The notes under the pieces are model-generated. The model was not told the DNA's origin, ran no database searches, and saw nothing but the letters and a program-made list of their open reading frames with translations. A DNA stretch of 64,000 nt from JAKACA01 sp049510975 (GTDB lineage Bacteria; Actinomycetota; Acidimicrobiia; Acidimicrobiales; Bog-793): assembly GCA_049510975.1 (NCBI GenBank), contig JBEKYM010000007.1:124001-188000 (forward strand). Direction: 5' to 3'. The translations under genes and the position numbers were made by a program. Positions 26,038-33,659 of this stretch are shown here, one piece after another. Every line of letters starts with the position of its first letter. Position 1 is the first letter of the stretch.

Positions 26038-27404
26038 TCACTCCGCCGCGGCTGCAGATCCTCGAGCTGCTCGAGCTGAGCCTCCAGGGTCCCCGGCAGA
26101 TCGTCGCTCAGTACCTCGACGGGGGACGGCTCGCCGGGCGGCACGGCGGAGCCGCCGCCGACGTCGCCTCCGGTGAGACTCAGGCCGCTGTCAGCCGTGG
26201 CCGCCGGCGCCGCCGGCGCCGCTCGTGGCCCCGGACCGGCCCGCAGCTTCTTCGTCGTCCGGGCGACCGAGCTGACGCCAGGACGGGGCCGGTGCCTGCC
26301 TTCCTCCCGAGTCGTCCCGTCCGGCGAGCGGTGCGGCGGGCGCATGGGCATCTGCAACGACTCGTCCAGGTGACGGCGCTCCCCGGACCAGGGTGCGTGA
26401 GGGGCGACGACGCGATCAGCAAGCCGGTAGGCGATCGACTCGTAGTTCACCCGCCACCCGCGAAAGTGCGGCCACGCCTCAGCGGCGGTCCGTTCGGTGA
26501 CGAAGCCAACCCCGATGAGCACGTCCACGGCGTAGGCGAACTCCTCGAAGGTGAGGGTGATGGGGCCGTCCGGCAGCGGGTCGGGGTCGAAGGCCCAGTG
26601 AAGCGTCGAAGCGATCCGCCGAAGGCAGGTGAAACCCATGCGCAGGCACATCCTCGCCTCGCTCGGCGCCGTCGATGGAGTGAGGGCGAGCTGGATGGCG
26701 CAGGCATCGAGCACGGCCAGGAGCGCCAGCACCCACGAGTACCACGGCTCGGGCGATCGGAAGTAGAGCAACACGGGGTAGCTCGTATGGCTCTCGGAGA
26801 CTTCGGCCGCCCACTGCTCCCAGTCGTGATAGAGCCCAGGCAGCGCGTCGAGGGTCTGCACGAGCAGGTGCCGGGCGATGAGCTCCGGTCCCCAGGCTGG
26901 CAAGCCGGCCCGAGCCTCCATGAGGGTGACGAGCGACTCGCGACGGTTGAAGGCCTGATAGATCGCCGGCAGGTAGCCGATCTGGAGGGCGATGGCGACG
27001 GCGCCGGTGGCGGCCGCCAGGATGACGAGCACGTCGCTGCTCTGTCCCGACACATGGGCGAGGCCGACCGTGAACATCGACGAACCGGCCTGGCGCACGG
27101 CGACAGCGATACGGCCGGCATACGGCCACATCGCCAGCGTGTAGCCGACGAGGAACAAGCTGAGAAACGCCACCAGCTGCGCCAGCAACGCCACCGGCCC
27201 GATCGTGGCAAGGATCGAGTCCTTGATCTCGAACTTCTTCGCCAGCCGGGAGATGGCGACGATGAGGCGTCGGGTGCTGCGCGACACCGTGCGGCCGACG
27301 AACTGGAACGGCGACCGGCCCCGAGGCGTGACGAGCGTCGCCACCATGCTCGCCCAGGTGATGGCCACGATCACGAGGCCGACGAAGATCCGCAACGCTG
27401 CCAC
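26034..27404 (-). CDS. Membrane protein of unknown function with long cytoplasmic tail
   Basis: A 456-residue protein with about four membrane segments: IFVGLVIVAITWASMVATLV, ILATIGPVALLAQLVAFLSL with its continuation, VLVILAAATGAVAIALQIGY and WVLALLAVLDACAIQLAL. The stretch GYLPAIYQAFNRRESLVTLM is reminiscent of actinobacterial proteins loosely annotated as two-pore potassium channels, but I see no selectivity filter (TVGYG). The C-terminal 120 residues are Pro/Arg-rich and likely disordered and cytoplasmic. The GTG start at 27404 has CAAGCT 6 nt upstream, a weak -10 candidate. It is co-transcribed and coupled with aroA by a 4-bp overlap, though no functional link is evident. Confidence 0.65.
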   Translation of the reverse strand: MAALRIFVGLVIVAITWASMVATLVTPRGRSPFQFVGRTVSRSTRRLIVAISRLAKKFEIKDSILATIGPVALLAQLVAFLSLFLVGYTLAMWPYAGRIAVAVRQAGSSMFTVGLAHVSGQSSDVLVILAAATGAVAIALQIGYLPAIYQAFNRRESLVTLMEARAGLPAWGPELIARHLLVQTLDALPGLYHDWEQWAAEVSESHTSYPVLLYFRSPEPWYSWVLALLAVLDACAIQLALTPSTAPSEARMCLRMGFTCLRRIASTLHWAFDPDPLPDGPITLTFEEFAYAVDVLIGVGFVTERTAAEAWPHFRGWRVNYESIAYRLADRVVAPHAPWSGERRHLDESLQMPMRPPHRSPDGTTREEGRHRPRPGVSSVARTTKKLRAGPGPRAAPAAPAATADSGLSLTGGDVGGGSAVPPGEPSPVEVLSDDLPGTLEAQLEQLEDLQPRRSE

Positions 27405-27456
27405 ACCGCCAGCTTGGCATGGAGCGAGATGCGCGCGGAGCCCGGCGCCGCCGCTC

Positions 27457-27462
27457 TAAATT
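27457..27462 (+). promoter_or_regulatory. -10 box TAAATT, leaderless start of the HelD-like gene
   Basis: TAAATT, an AT-rich island in GC-rich DNA, ends 7 nt before the GTG at 27470. This selects that GTG over an ATG at 27419 that would lie upstream of the -10 box. Confidence 0.6.
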
Positions 27463-27469
27463 GCTCGCC

Positions 27470-29554
27470 GTGGGGGACGCAGCCGCAACTTCGCCTGGCA
27501 TCGCCGCGTCCGGAGGCACTGACACAGGACATTCCGAGGAGCAGCAGTACCTCGACCGCGCCTACGAGCTGCTCGCCGCCATGGAAACCCGAGCCGCTCG
27601 AGCAGCAGCCGATGCCGCCGAGCGAGCGCCCGGCGACTGGGACGCCACCATCGCTCACCGCTTCCTCCGGCAGCGGGCGGCCTCGATGTCCGCCAACCTC
27701 GGGCCGTTGTGTTTCGGGCGCATCGACGAGGGGAGCGGCGACAGCTGGCACATCGGGCGCCGTCATGTCGAGGACGGCGGCGGCGACCCCGTCGTGGTCG
27801 ACTGGCGCGCCCCGGTCTCGATCCCCTTCTACCGGGCGACATTCCGGGATCCGCTCGGCCTCGACCGGCGACGGCGCTTCATCCTCGACGAGCGGGTGCT
27901 CGCCGATATCGTCGACGAGGACTTCCACGACCCCGACGCCGAGTCGGTCGTCTCGGCGAGCGGGCTGCCCGACCCGCTCCTTGCCGAGCTCGGCCGCGCC
28001 CGCACGGGGGCGATGCGCGACATCGTCGCCACCATCGCAGCCGAGCAGGACCGCATCATCCGCGCCCCCCTCGACGTCCCCGTCATCGTGCAGGGCGGCC
28101 CCGGCACCGGCAAGACGGCCGTCGGCCTGCATCGAGCTGCCTGGCTCCTCTACGAACACCGCGACCACCTCGAGCGCCATGGCGCCCTCGTGCTCGGCCC
28201 GAACCGCGTCTTCCTCGCCTACATCGGCGAAGTGCTGCCGTCGCTCGGAGAGGTCGCCGTCGCGCAGACGACGCTGGCGGGCCTGTGCCCCGAGTGGCGA
28301 GTGAAAGGCGCTGAGGCGGCGGAGGTCGCAGCCCTGAAGGGCGACTCCCGCATGGCCGAGATCATCGCCCGAGCTGCCGACGCGGCCGTTCGCCCGCCGG
28401 CGAGCGACCTGCAAGCCTCCACCCGCTGGGGCATGGTCAGCATCGAGGCGGCCGTCGTCGCCGACCTTGCGCATCGGTCACTCGCTTCTGGCGGCCCTCT
28501 CGGCGAACGCCGCCTCCGTTTTCGCCGCGCTGTCGGACGGGCGGTCATGGGCGTGCTGGCGCGGGGACGGCCGGAGCTCGAGGGCGATCTCGAGGAAGTC
28601 CTGAACGAGCTCGGCAAGGACAGCGCCTTGCAGGGCACGCTCAACCGCATCTGGCCGGCACAGAGCCCCGTCGCCGTCGTGCGTGGCGTGTTCTCCAAGC
28701 AGGCGCTGCGACGCACCGCCGCCGACGGGCTGCTGTCGGCCGGGGAGCAGGCCCTCCTGGCGCGATCAGCCGCCAAGGCAGTCTCGGACGAGCCGTGGAG
28801 CCCGGCCGACCTGGCGCTCCTCGACGAAGCTCGTGCCTACCTGTCCGGGCCGCCGCGCCGCTACGGGCACGTCGTCGTCGACGAGGCCCAGGACCTCTCG
28901 CCGATGGCGCTGCGCATGGTGGCCCGGCGCTCGATCGACGGTCGCTCCTTCACGATCCTCGGCGACCTTGCACAGGCGACCGCGCCGGCAGCCCCGATCG
29001 ACTGGGACGTCACGCTGGCAGCCCTCGGGCGGCCGGCCGGCAGCCGTATCGAGGAGCTCTCCGTCGGCTACCGGGTGCCGGGCGAGATCATGGCCCTCGC
29101 CAATCAGGTGCTGGCAGCCACCTCGCCTGCACTTCGCCCGACGACCTCGGTACGCTCCTCCGGTCGCCCCCCCGTCTTCTTGCCCTGCGCGGCGGGCGAG
29201 ATCGGATCATCCGTCGCATCGGTCGCCGCCAGCCTCGTCGACGAGCATCACTCCGTCGCCGTCATCGCCGCCGAGTCGCTGCACCCCGAGATCGCCGCCG
29301 CCCTGTCGGCTGGCCGTCTGCCGCTTGTGCCCTATGGACACGCCAGCCTTGCCGGCCACGTGGCCCTCGTACGTCCGGAGCTGGCGAAAGGCCTCGAGTT
29401 CGACGCCGTCGTCGTCGTGGAGCCGAATCTCATCCTCGCCGAGGCGGGCGGGCCGGGTCTGCTCTACATCGCCCTCACACGTGCCGTGCAGTTCCTCGCC
29501 GTGCTCTCGACCGGCGAGCTCCCCGCAATGCTGGCGGAGCCTTCGGCCCCCTGA
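27470..29554 (+). CDS. helD: HelD-like UvrD/Rep-family ATPase (RNA polymerase recycling)
   Basis: A 694-residue superfamily 1 helicase-like protein. HelD/HelR proteins bind RNA polymerase and release stalled or inhibited complexes; actinobacterial members can protect against rifamycins. Near the N-terminus EEQQYLDRAYELLAAME starts the coiled arm, and VVVDWRAPVSIPFYRATF is a strong HelD signature. Walker A is GGPGTGKTAVGLHRAAW and Walker B is HVVVDEAQDLSPMALRM. Later motifs include SVGYRVPGEIM, LAKGLEFDAVVVVEP and LLYIALTRAVQFL. The start was fixed by the leaderless -10 box. Whether it confers drug tolerance cannot be told from sequence. Confidence 0.85.
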   Translation: MGDAAATSPGIAASGGTDTGHSEEQQYLDRAYELLAAMETRAARAAADAAERAPGDWDATIAHRFLRQRAASMSANLGPLCFGRIDEGSGDSWHIGRRHVEDGGGDPVVVDWRAPVSIPFYRATFRDPLGLDRRRRFILDERVLADIVDEDFHDPDAESVVSASGLPDPLLAELGRARTGAMRDIVATIAAEQDRIIRAPLDVPVIVQGGPGTGKTAVGLHRAAWLLYEHRDHLERHGALVLGPNRVFLAYIGEVLPSLGEVAVAQTTLAGLCPEWRVKGAEAAEVAALKGDSRMAEIIARAADAAVRPPASDLQASTRWGMVSIEAAVVADLAHRSLASGGPLGERRLRFRRAVGRAVMGVLARGRPELEGDLEEVLNELGKDSALQGTLNRIWPAQSPVAVVRGVFSKQALRRTAADGLLSAGEQALLARSAAKAVSDEPWSPADLALLDEARAYLSGPPRRYGHVVVDEAQDLSPMALRMVARRSIDGRSFTILGDLAQATAPAAPIDWDVTLAALGRPAGSRIEELSVGYRVPGEIMALANQVLAATSPALRPTTSVRSSGRPPVFLPCAAGEIGSSVASVAASLVDEHHSVAVIAAESLHPEIAAALSAGRLPLVPYGHASLAGHVALVRPELAKGLEFDAVVVVEPNLILAEAGGPGLLYIALTRAVQFLAVLSTGELPAMLAEPSAP

Positions 29555-29597
29555 TGACCCTGAGCTGTCAAGATCACACCATGACCGTGCCGGTGCC

Positions 29598-30359
29598 ATG
29601 AGGATGCCGCCACCGCCAGGCTGGTACCCCGATCCATGGCGAGCGGCTCCGTCGCGCTGGTGGGACGGCGTGCGCTGGACGTCGTTCACAGCTACCTGGA
29701 CGCGTCCCGACGAGTCCGCTCGCAGAAGAGCCGAGGCGGCAACTTCCCTTGCCAGCGAGGACCGCATCTGGCGCTGGGCGCGCGCCGGCGTCGTGCTCTT
29801 CGTGGCGGTCCAATTCGCACAGTGGGGCGTCGTGCTGGCAATCATGCGGTCGTTTGGCCCTCAACTGCGCACGTATCTCCGGACGTCTCATCCCGTCGGC
29901 TCGGTCCCGCCGGGGTTTCCCTCCAGCTTCGCGTGGGTCTACGCGCTCGATGCCGTCGTGATGGCGGCCGCAGTTGCCTTCCTCATCTGGCAGTACAGCG
30001 CCGCCACGACCGCCCTCCAGCTCGGCTACCCTGCCCGCCGGTCGCCTGGCCTCGGTGTCGGCGCCTGGTTCATCCCCATCGTCAGCCTCTGGTGGCCGTA
30101 TCAGGCGCTCTCGGACTGCCTGCCCTACGACCACTCGGCGCGTGGATCGGCCATCTACGCCTGGCTCGGCTATGTGTTCGGCGGCATCTCCTTCTCCGCC
30201 GGCGTCGTCACCGACATCTTCTCGTTGGTCCCCGCCATCATCCTCATGGCCGTCGGCGCCGGCCTCTACGCCTGCGCCGCAGTTCTCGGCACGCGCCTCG
30301 TGCGAGCGATCACCGCCGACCACCGGCGGGCTCTCGGGGGCGCCCCGATCGTCCTGTGA
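29598..30359 (+). CDS. DUF2510/DUF4328 membrane protein
   Basis: A 253-residue protein. The N-terminus PPPGWYPDPW followed by RWWDGVRWT is the DUF2510 motif common in actinobacterial membrane proteins. After a charged linker there are about five to six membrane segments, including VVLFVAVQFAQWGVVLAIM, YALDAVVMAAAVAFLIWQYS, GVGAWFIPIVSLWWPYQAL and SLVPAIILMAVGAGLYACAA. The WFIPIVSLWWPYQALSD region is typical of DUF4328. Function unknown. The chosen start is the first of two nearby ATGs (29598 and 29604). It follows helD by 43 bp. Confidence 0.78.
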   Translation: MRMPPPPGWYPDPWRAAPSRWWDGVRWTSFTATWTRPDESARRRAEAATSLASEDRIWRWARAGVVLFVAVQFAQWGVVLAIMRSFGPQLRTYLRTSHPVGSVPPGFPSSFAWVYALDAVVMAAAVAFLIWQYSAATTALQLGYPARRSPGLGVGAWFIPIVSLWWPYQALSDCLPYDHSARGSAIYAWLGYVFGGISFSAGVVTDIFSLVPAIILMAVGAGLYACAAVLGTRLVRAITADHRRALGGAPIVL

Positions 30360-30395
30360 ACGAGCGGCCGGCGGGCGGTCGTCCGGCGCCTTGTG

Positions 30396-31385
30396 TCAGA
30401 TGCGGTGTCGCAAGTCAGAGATGAGGCGCAAGCGAACGTCGTCGCGTTCGAGCTCCTCGCCTTCGACCGCCCACAGCAACGACAGCACCGCCTTCACATA
30501 GCCCCAGGCTGTCAGCAGCTCGCGATCCATCCCGACGATGTTCCCGACGATGTCGAGCCGCCGCTGCACGAGCGGGCCGATGTCGGGCACGCGGCTCGTG
30601 TAGGCAAACGGGTTGTACAGCATCGCACCGGTGTCGTAGCCGGCATCACCGACAAAACCCTTCGGGTCGATGACCGCCCAGCCCTTCGTCTCGTCCTCGA
30701 GGACGTTCTCGTGATGGAGGTCGCCGTGCACCACGACCTCTGGAGCCCGGTCGGCCAGCAGCTCCTGAAAGACGCGACGAGCGGTTACGGCCGCCTCCCG
30801 CAGGTCCCGCATGCCGCTGTCGATCTCGGCGAGGGTGGCGACGATATCTCTCCCTCGGTAGCTCGCACCGTGCGGCCCGCGGTCGAACTCCTCGAAGGTG
30901 TCCTCCAACACCGCCAGCTTCGGAAGTCCGCTCTCCGCGCCGGCCGGCACCCACCACGACCCCAGGGCGGAGGCGAGGATCTCGGTGGCGCGATCGTCGT
31001 CTCGCTCGCACTGAGCGCTGAGCGGCCCGCCCGTTGCACGCTCGAGCAGCAGGGCGCCGGCGTCGGTGTCCGCGTCGAGCACGCCAATTGCAGCCGGCCC
31101 GGCAAGTCCGAGAGCAATGGCCTCGCGGAGAATGCCCTCGCCGCCCTCGGGGACCGGCGGTCCGATCTTGAGGACACAGGCATCCCCTTCCTCGGTCGTG
31201 GCGGCGACCACGTAGTTGCAAAACGACGGGTACGCCTCACCGAGACTCAGTCCCCAGCGTTCGGCAAGCGTGGCGACGACGTCGGGAAGGTCGCGCAGCC
31301 AGCCGGCTCGCTCGGTGCGCAACTCCGGCTCGTAGGTGAGCACGCGGCGGCGGAAGGACTCCGGAAGATCGAGATCGGCGACCAC
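30396..31385 (-). CDS. Aminoglycoside/hydroxyurea phosphotransferase-family kinase (APH(6)-like)
   Basis: A 329-residue kinase-fold protein of the family that includes streptomycin 6-kinases and hydroxyurea kinase. Conserved parts are ACVLKIGPPV (ATP-binding Lys), LLLERATGGPLSAQ, VVHGDLHHENVL with the catalytic Asp in HGD, and WAVIDPKGFVGDAGYDTGAM with the metal-binding Asp. Environmental actinobacteria carry many such kinases without proven resistance, so drug resistance is not asserted. The GTG at 31385 is preferred over an ATG at 31436 because a TAGCGT -10 box lies 7 nt before it, between the two candidates. Confidence 0.8.
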   Translation of the reverse strand: MVADLDLPESFRRRVLTYEPELRTERAGWLRDLPDVVATLAERWGLSLGEAYPSFCNYVVAATTEEGDACVLKIGPPVPEGGEGILREAIALGLAGPAAIGVLDADTDAGALLLERATGGPLSAQCERDDDRATEILASALGSWWVPAGAESGLPKLAVLEDTFEEFDRGPHGASYRGRDIVATLAEIDSGMRDLREAAVTARRVFQELLADRAPEVVVHGDLHHENVLEDETKGWAVIDPKGFVGDAGYDTGAMLYNPFAYTSRVPDIGPLVQRRLDIVGNIVGMDRELLTAWGYVKAVLSLLWAVEGEELERDDVRLRLISDLRHRI

Positions 31386-31392
31386 GAATCTG

Positions 31393-31398
31393 ACGCTA
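31393..31398 (-). promoter_or_regulatory. -10 box TAGCGT, leaderless start of the APH-like kinase
   Basis: On the minus strand TAGCGT ends 7 nt before the GTG at 31385. Confidence 0.55.
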
Positions 31399-31433
31399 AC
31401 GGCGCCCGGGGCGACGAATCCGGGCAACCACGC

Positions 31434-31572
31434 CATGCGGGACGGCCATGCGGGACGGCCACGGCGGGCCGGCCTGGCGGGCCGGCCATGCGGTACTGGC
31501 CAGGCGGCCGGCCATGCGGGACGGCCAGGCGGCCGGCCATGCGGGACGGCCAGGCGGAGCCGGCCAGGGCCA
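31434..31572. repeat. Degenerate tandem repeat spacer between divergent genes (about 25-bp period)
   Basis: CATGCGG recurs at 31434, 31447, 31487, 31513 and 31538; the best units are 25 bp and contain GCCGGCCATGCGGGACGGCC. The array fills nearly all the space between the two divergent leaderless promoters (-10 boxes at 31393-31398 and 31577-31582), so both -35 regions must lie in or next to it. The CGGGACG core and flanking GGCCA/GCCAG resemble the array at 22787-22883. Confidence 0.85.
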
Positions 31573-31576
31573 CGAT

Positions 31577-31582
31577 TAGTGT
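31577..31582 (+). promoter_or_regulatory. -10 box TAGTGT, leaderless start of the PIG-L deacetylase
   Basis: TAGTGT ends 6 nt before the ATG at 31589 and follows directly after the repeat array. Confidence 0.55.
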
Positions 31583-31588
31583 CGGAGC

Positions 31589-32404
31589 ATGGATCGCCTC
31601 ACCCTCATGGCCGTGCACGCCCATCCCGACGACGAGGCGTCGTCGACCGGCGGCATTCTCGCCAAGTACGTGGCCGACGGCGTCCGCACGGTCCTGGTGA
31701 CCTGTACCAACGGCGAGCTCGGGAACGCTCCGGACGGGAGCGAGCCGGGCCAGCCGGGCCACGACGAGGAGATCGTCAAGACCCACCGGCGGGCGGAGCT
31801 GGCGAAGAGCACCGAGCTGCTCGGAGTGAGCGACGTCGAGCTGCTCGGTTACCACGACTCCGGCATGATGGGCTGGCCGCAGAACGACGACCCGGGCGTC
31901 TTCTGGCAGACACCTGTCGCCGAAGCTGCCGAGCGCCTGGCGGGCCTGATCGAGACGTACCGGCCCGACGTCGTCGTCACCTACGACGAGAACGGCTTCT
32001 ACGGCCACCCGGACCACATCCAGGCGAACCGCATCACCGTCGCCGCCGTCGCCGCCACCGGCATCCCGAGGAAGCTCTACTACCCGGTGATCCCGAAGTC
32101 AGCTGTGGCGGGTTTCGCGGAGGCGATGCGCAGCGCCGGCCAGGAGCCGCCGCAGGAAGCGACCGACGCACTCGACTTCGGGACGCCGGACGAGTTGATC
32201 GCCGCCTACATCGACTGCGCTGCGTTTGCCGAGACGAAATTCCGGGCTCTCGAGGCCCACTCGAGCCAGACGGACAATACGTTCTTCCTCGGGCTGGGCT
32301 TCGACTTGTTCAAGCAGATCTTCTCGGTCGAAGCCTTCGTGCGCGCCCATGACACCACCGGCTACCCGACGCCGGAGGACGACTTGTTCGCCGGGCTCCG
32401 CTAA
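31589..32404 (+). CDS. PIG-L family deacetylase, Mca/MshB-like
   Basis: A 271-residue zinc-dependent N-deacetylase. The zinc motif AHPDDE is at residues 11-16 and the second part GHPDHIQANR lies near residue 130. The start TLMAVHAHPDDEASSTGGIL and TCTNGELGNAPDG resemble mycothiol S-conjugate amidase (Mca) and MshB, which act on GlcNAc-inositol-containing thiols in actinobacteria. Mca cleaves S-conjugates of mycothiol in detoxification; MshB makes mycothiol precursor. Sequence alone does not separate the two here. It starts a plus-strand run with an M55 peptidase (17 bp later), a zincin, and a thioredoxin reductase fusion, a context that fits thiol or stress metabolism only loosely. Confidence 0.87.
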   Translation: MDRLTLMAVHAHPDDEASSTGGILAKYVADGVRTVLVTCTNGELGNAPDGSEPGQPGHDEEIVKTHRRAELAKSTELLGVSDVELLGYHDSGMMGWPQNDDPGVFWQTPVAEAAERLAGLIETYRPDVVVTYDENGFYGHPDHIQANRITVAAVAATGIPRKLYYPVIPKSAVAGFAEAMRSAGQEPPQEATDALDFGTPDELIAAYIDCAAFAETKFRALEAHSSQTDNTFFLGLGFDLFKQIFSVEAFVRAHDTTGYPTPEDDLFAGLR

Positions 32405-32420
32405 GGATCTCACCCAAGCC

Positions 32421-33251
32421 ATGCGGGTCTTCATCTCGAGCGACATGGAAGGCACGGCCGGAATCGTCGACTGGTCGCAGTGCCGGGGACCCGGGACCGA
32501 GTACGAGATGGGCCGGCGCCTGCTGCTCGACGAGGTGAACGCCGCCATCGACGGCGCCCTCGAGGCCGGCGCCACCGAGATCGTCGTGAACGACTCCCAC
32601 GGGGCGATGGCCAACCTCCCGCCGGCGGAGCTGCGCGCCGAGGCGAGCTACGTGTCCGGGCGCCACAAGCCGCTCTACATGATGCAGGGGCTCGATGACA
32701 CCTTCGACGCCGCGCTGTTCGTTTCCTACCACGGTTCCATGGGCTCGAACGGGGTGCTCTCGCACACCTACAACCCGCGGGCGGTGAGCGCCGCCCGTCT
32801 CAACGGCACGACTGTGGGGGAATCCGGCATCAACGCACTCGTCGCCCTTGCCCACGGTGTACCCGTGGCGCTCGTGACCGGAGACCAGGTCACGATCGAA
32901 GAGACCGCCGCTGTCATCCCCGACATCGTCGGCGTCGTCGTGAAGCGGGCCATCACGCGGTTCTCGGCGACCAGCCTCCACCCCGAGCGAGCCTGCGCAG
33001 CCATCCGTGCCGGGGCGACGGAGGCCGTCGAAGCCGCCGCCAGCGGGCTGCTACGGCCGCCGCCGATCGAGCTGCCTGCCCGCCTCGAAGTCGACTGGCT
33101 CACGGCCGACATGGCAGAGATGGCCGGCTGGGTCGGTGGTGTGCAGCGAACGAGCGGCCGCAGCGTCGAGATCACCGACATCGATCCGTTGGCGGTCTTC
33201 CGCCGTTTTGTCGCCGCTGTCGCCATCACCCGAGCCATCGTCGAGGCGTGA
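32421..33251 (+). CDS. M55-family D-aminopeptidase (DppA-like)
   Basis: A 276-residue zinc aminopeptidase. Residues match the M55 ligands of Bacillus DppA almost number for number: Asp8 and Glu10 in SSDMEGTAG, His60 in NDSHGAM, His104 in SYHGSMG, Glu134 in VGESGINAL, plus His115 in VLSHTY as the probable catalytic base. DppA forms a decameric cage that trims D-Ala peptides released from peptidoglycan; related enzymes act on other short peptides. The ATG follows the deacetylase stop by 16 bp with AAGGA overlapping that stop, so the two are probably co-transcribed. Confidence 0.9.
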   Translation: MRVFISSDMEGTAGIVDWSQCRGPGTEYEMGRRLLLDEVNAAIDGALEAGATEIVVNDSHGAMANLPPAELRAEASYVSGRHKPLYMMQGLDDTFDAALFVSYHGSMGSNGVLSHTYNPRAVSAARLNGTTVGESGINALVALAHGVPVALVTGDQVTIEETAAVIPDIVGVVVKRAITRFSATSLHPERACAAIRAGATEAVEAAASGLLRPPPIELPARLEVDWLTADMAEMAGWVGGVQRTSGRSVEITDIDPLAVFRRFVAAVAITRAIVEA

Positions 33252-33261
33252 GGCGCCCGTC

Positions 33262-33621
33262 ATGTTCGAGGTGTCCGAGGAGCGATTCGGCGAGATGGTC
33301 GACGACGCCCTTGCCGCCATCCCGCCCGATCTGGCCAAGCGCATGGACAACGTCGCCATCTTCGTCGAGGACGTCGCCGAGCGGCAGGTGGGCGGCGGCA
33401 GGCTCCTCGGCCTCTATGAAGGCATCCCCCTCACGAAACGATCGAGCGGGTACGGCAACAACGTCGTGATGCCCGACAAGATCACCCTCTACCGTCTCAC
33501 CATCTGCTCGATCTGCTCGAGTGAGGCGGAAGTCGCCGAGCAGGTCCGCACGACGCTCATCCACGAGGTCGCCCACCACTTCGGCATCGACGACCCCCGG
33601 CTCCGCCAGCTCGGCTGGTAG
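33262..33621 (+). CDS. Minimal zincin-fold metallopeptidase family protein
   Basis: A 119-residue protein with the zinc motif HEVAHHFG (His101, Glu102, His105) near the C-terminus. The N-terminal EVSEERFGEMVDDALAAIPP and the central LGLYEGIPLTKRSSGYG are typical of the small bacterial 'metallopeptidase family protein' group in actinobacteria, which consists of little more than the zincin core. No protease target is known for the family. The ATG is 10 bp after the M55 stop. Two Cys (CSICS, 82 and 85) precede the zinc motif. Confidence 0.85.
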   Translation: MFEVSEERFGEMVDDALAAIPPDLAKRMDNVAIFVEDVAERQVGGGRLLGLYEGIPLTKRSSGYGNNVVMPDKITLYRLTICSICSSEAEVAEQVRTTLIHEVAHHFGIDDPRLRQLGW

Positions 33622-33659
33622 GCGTCGCTTCGTCGCCGACAAGGTGCAACAATCCCGCC

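Noticed and set aside
26034..27404. Two-pore potassium channel
   Set aside because: Membrane helices and a loosely similar segment are present, but no TVGYG-like selectivity filter can be found.
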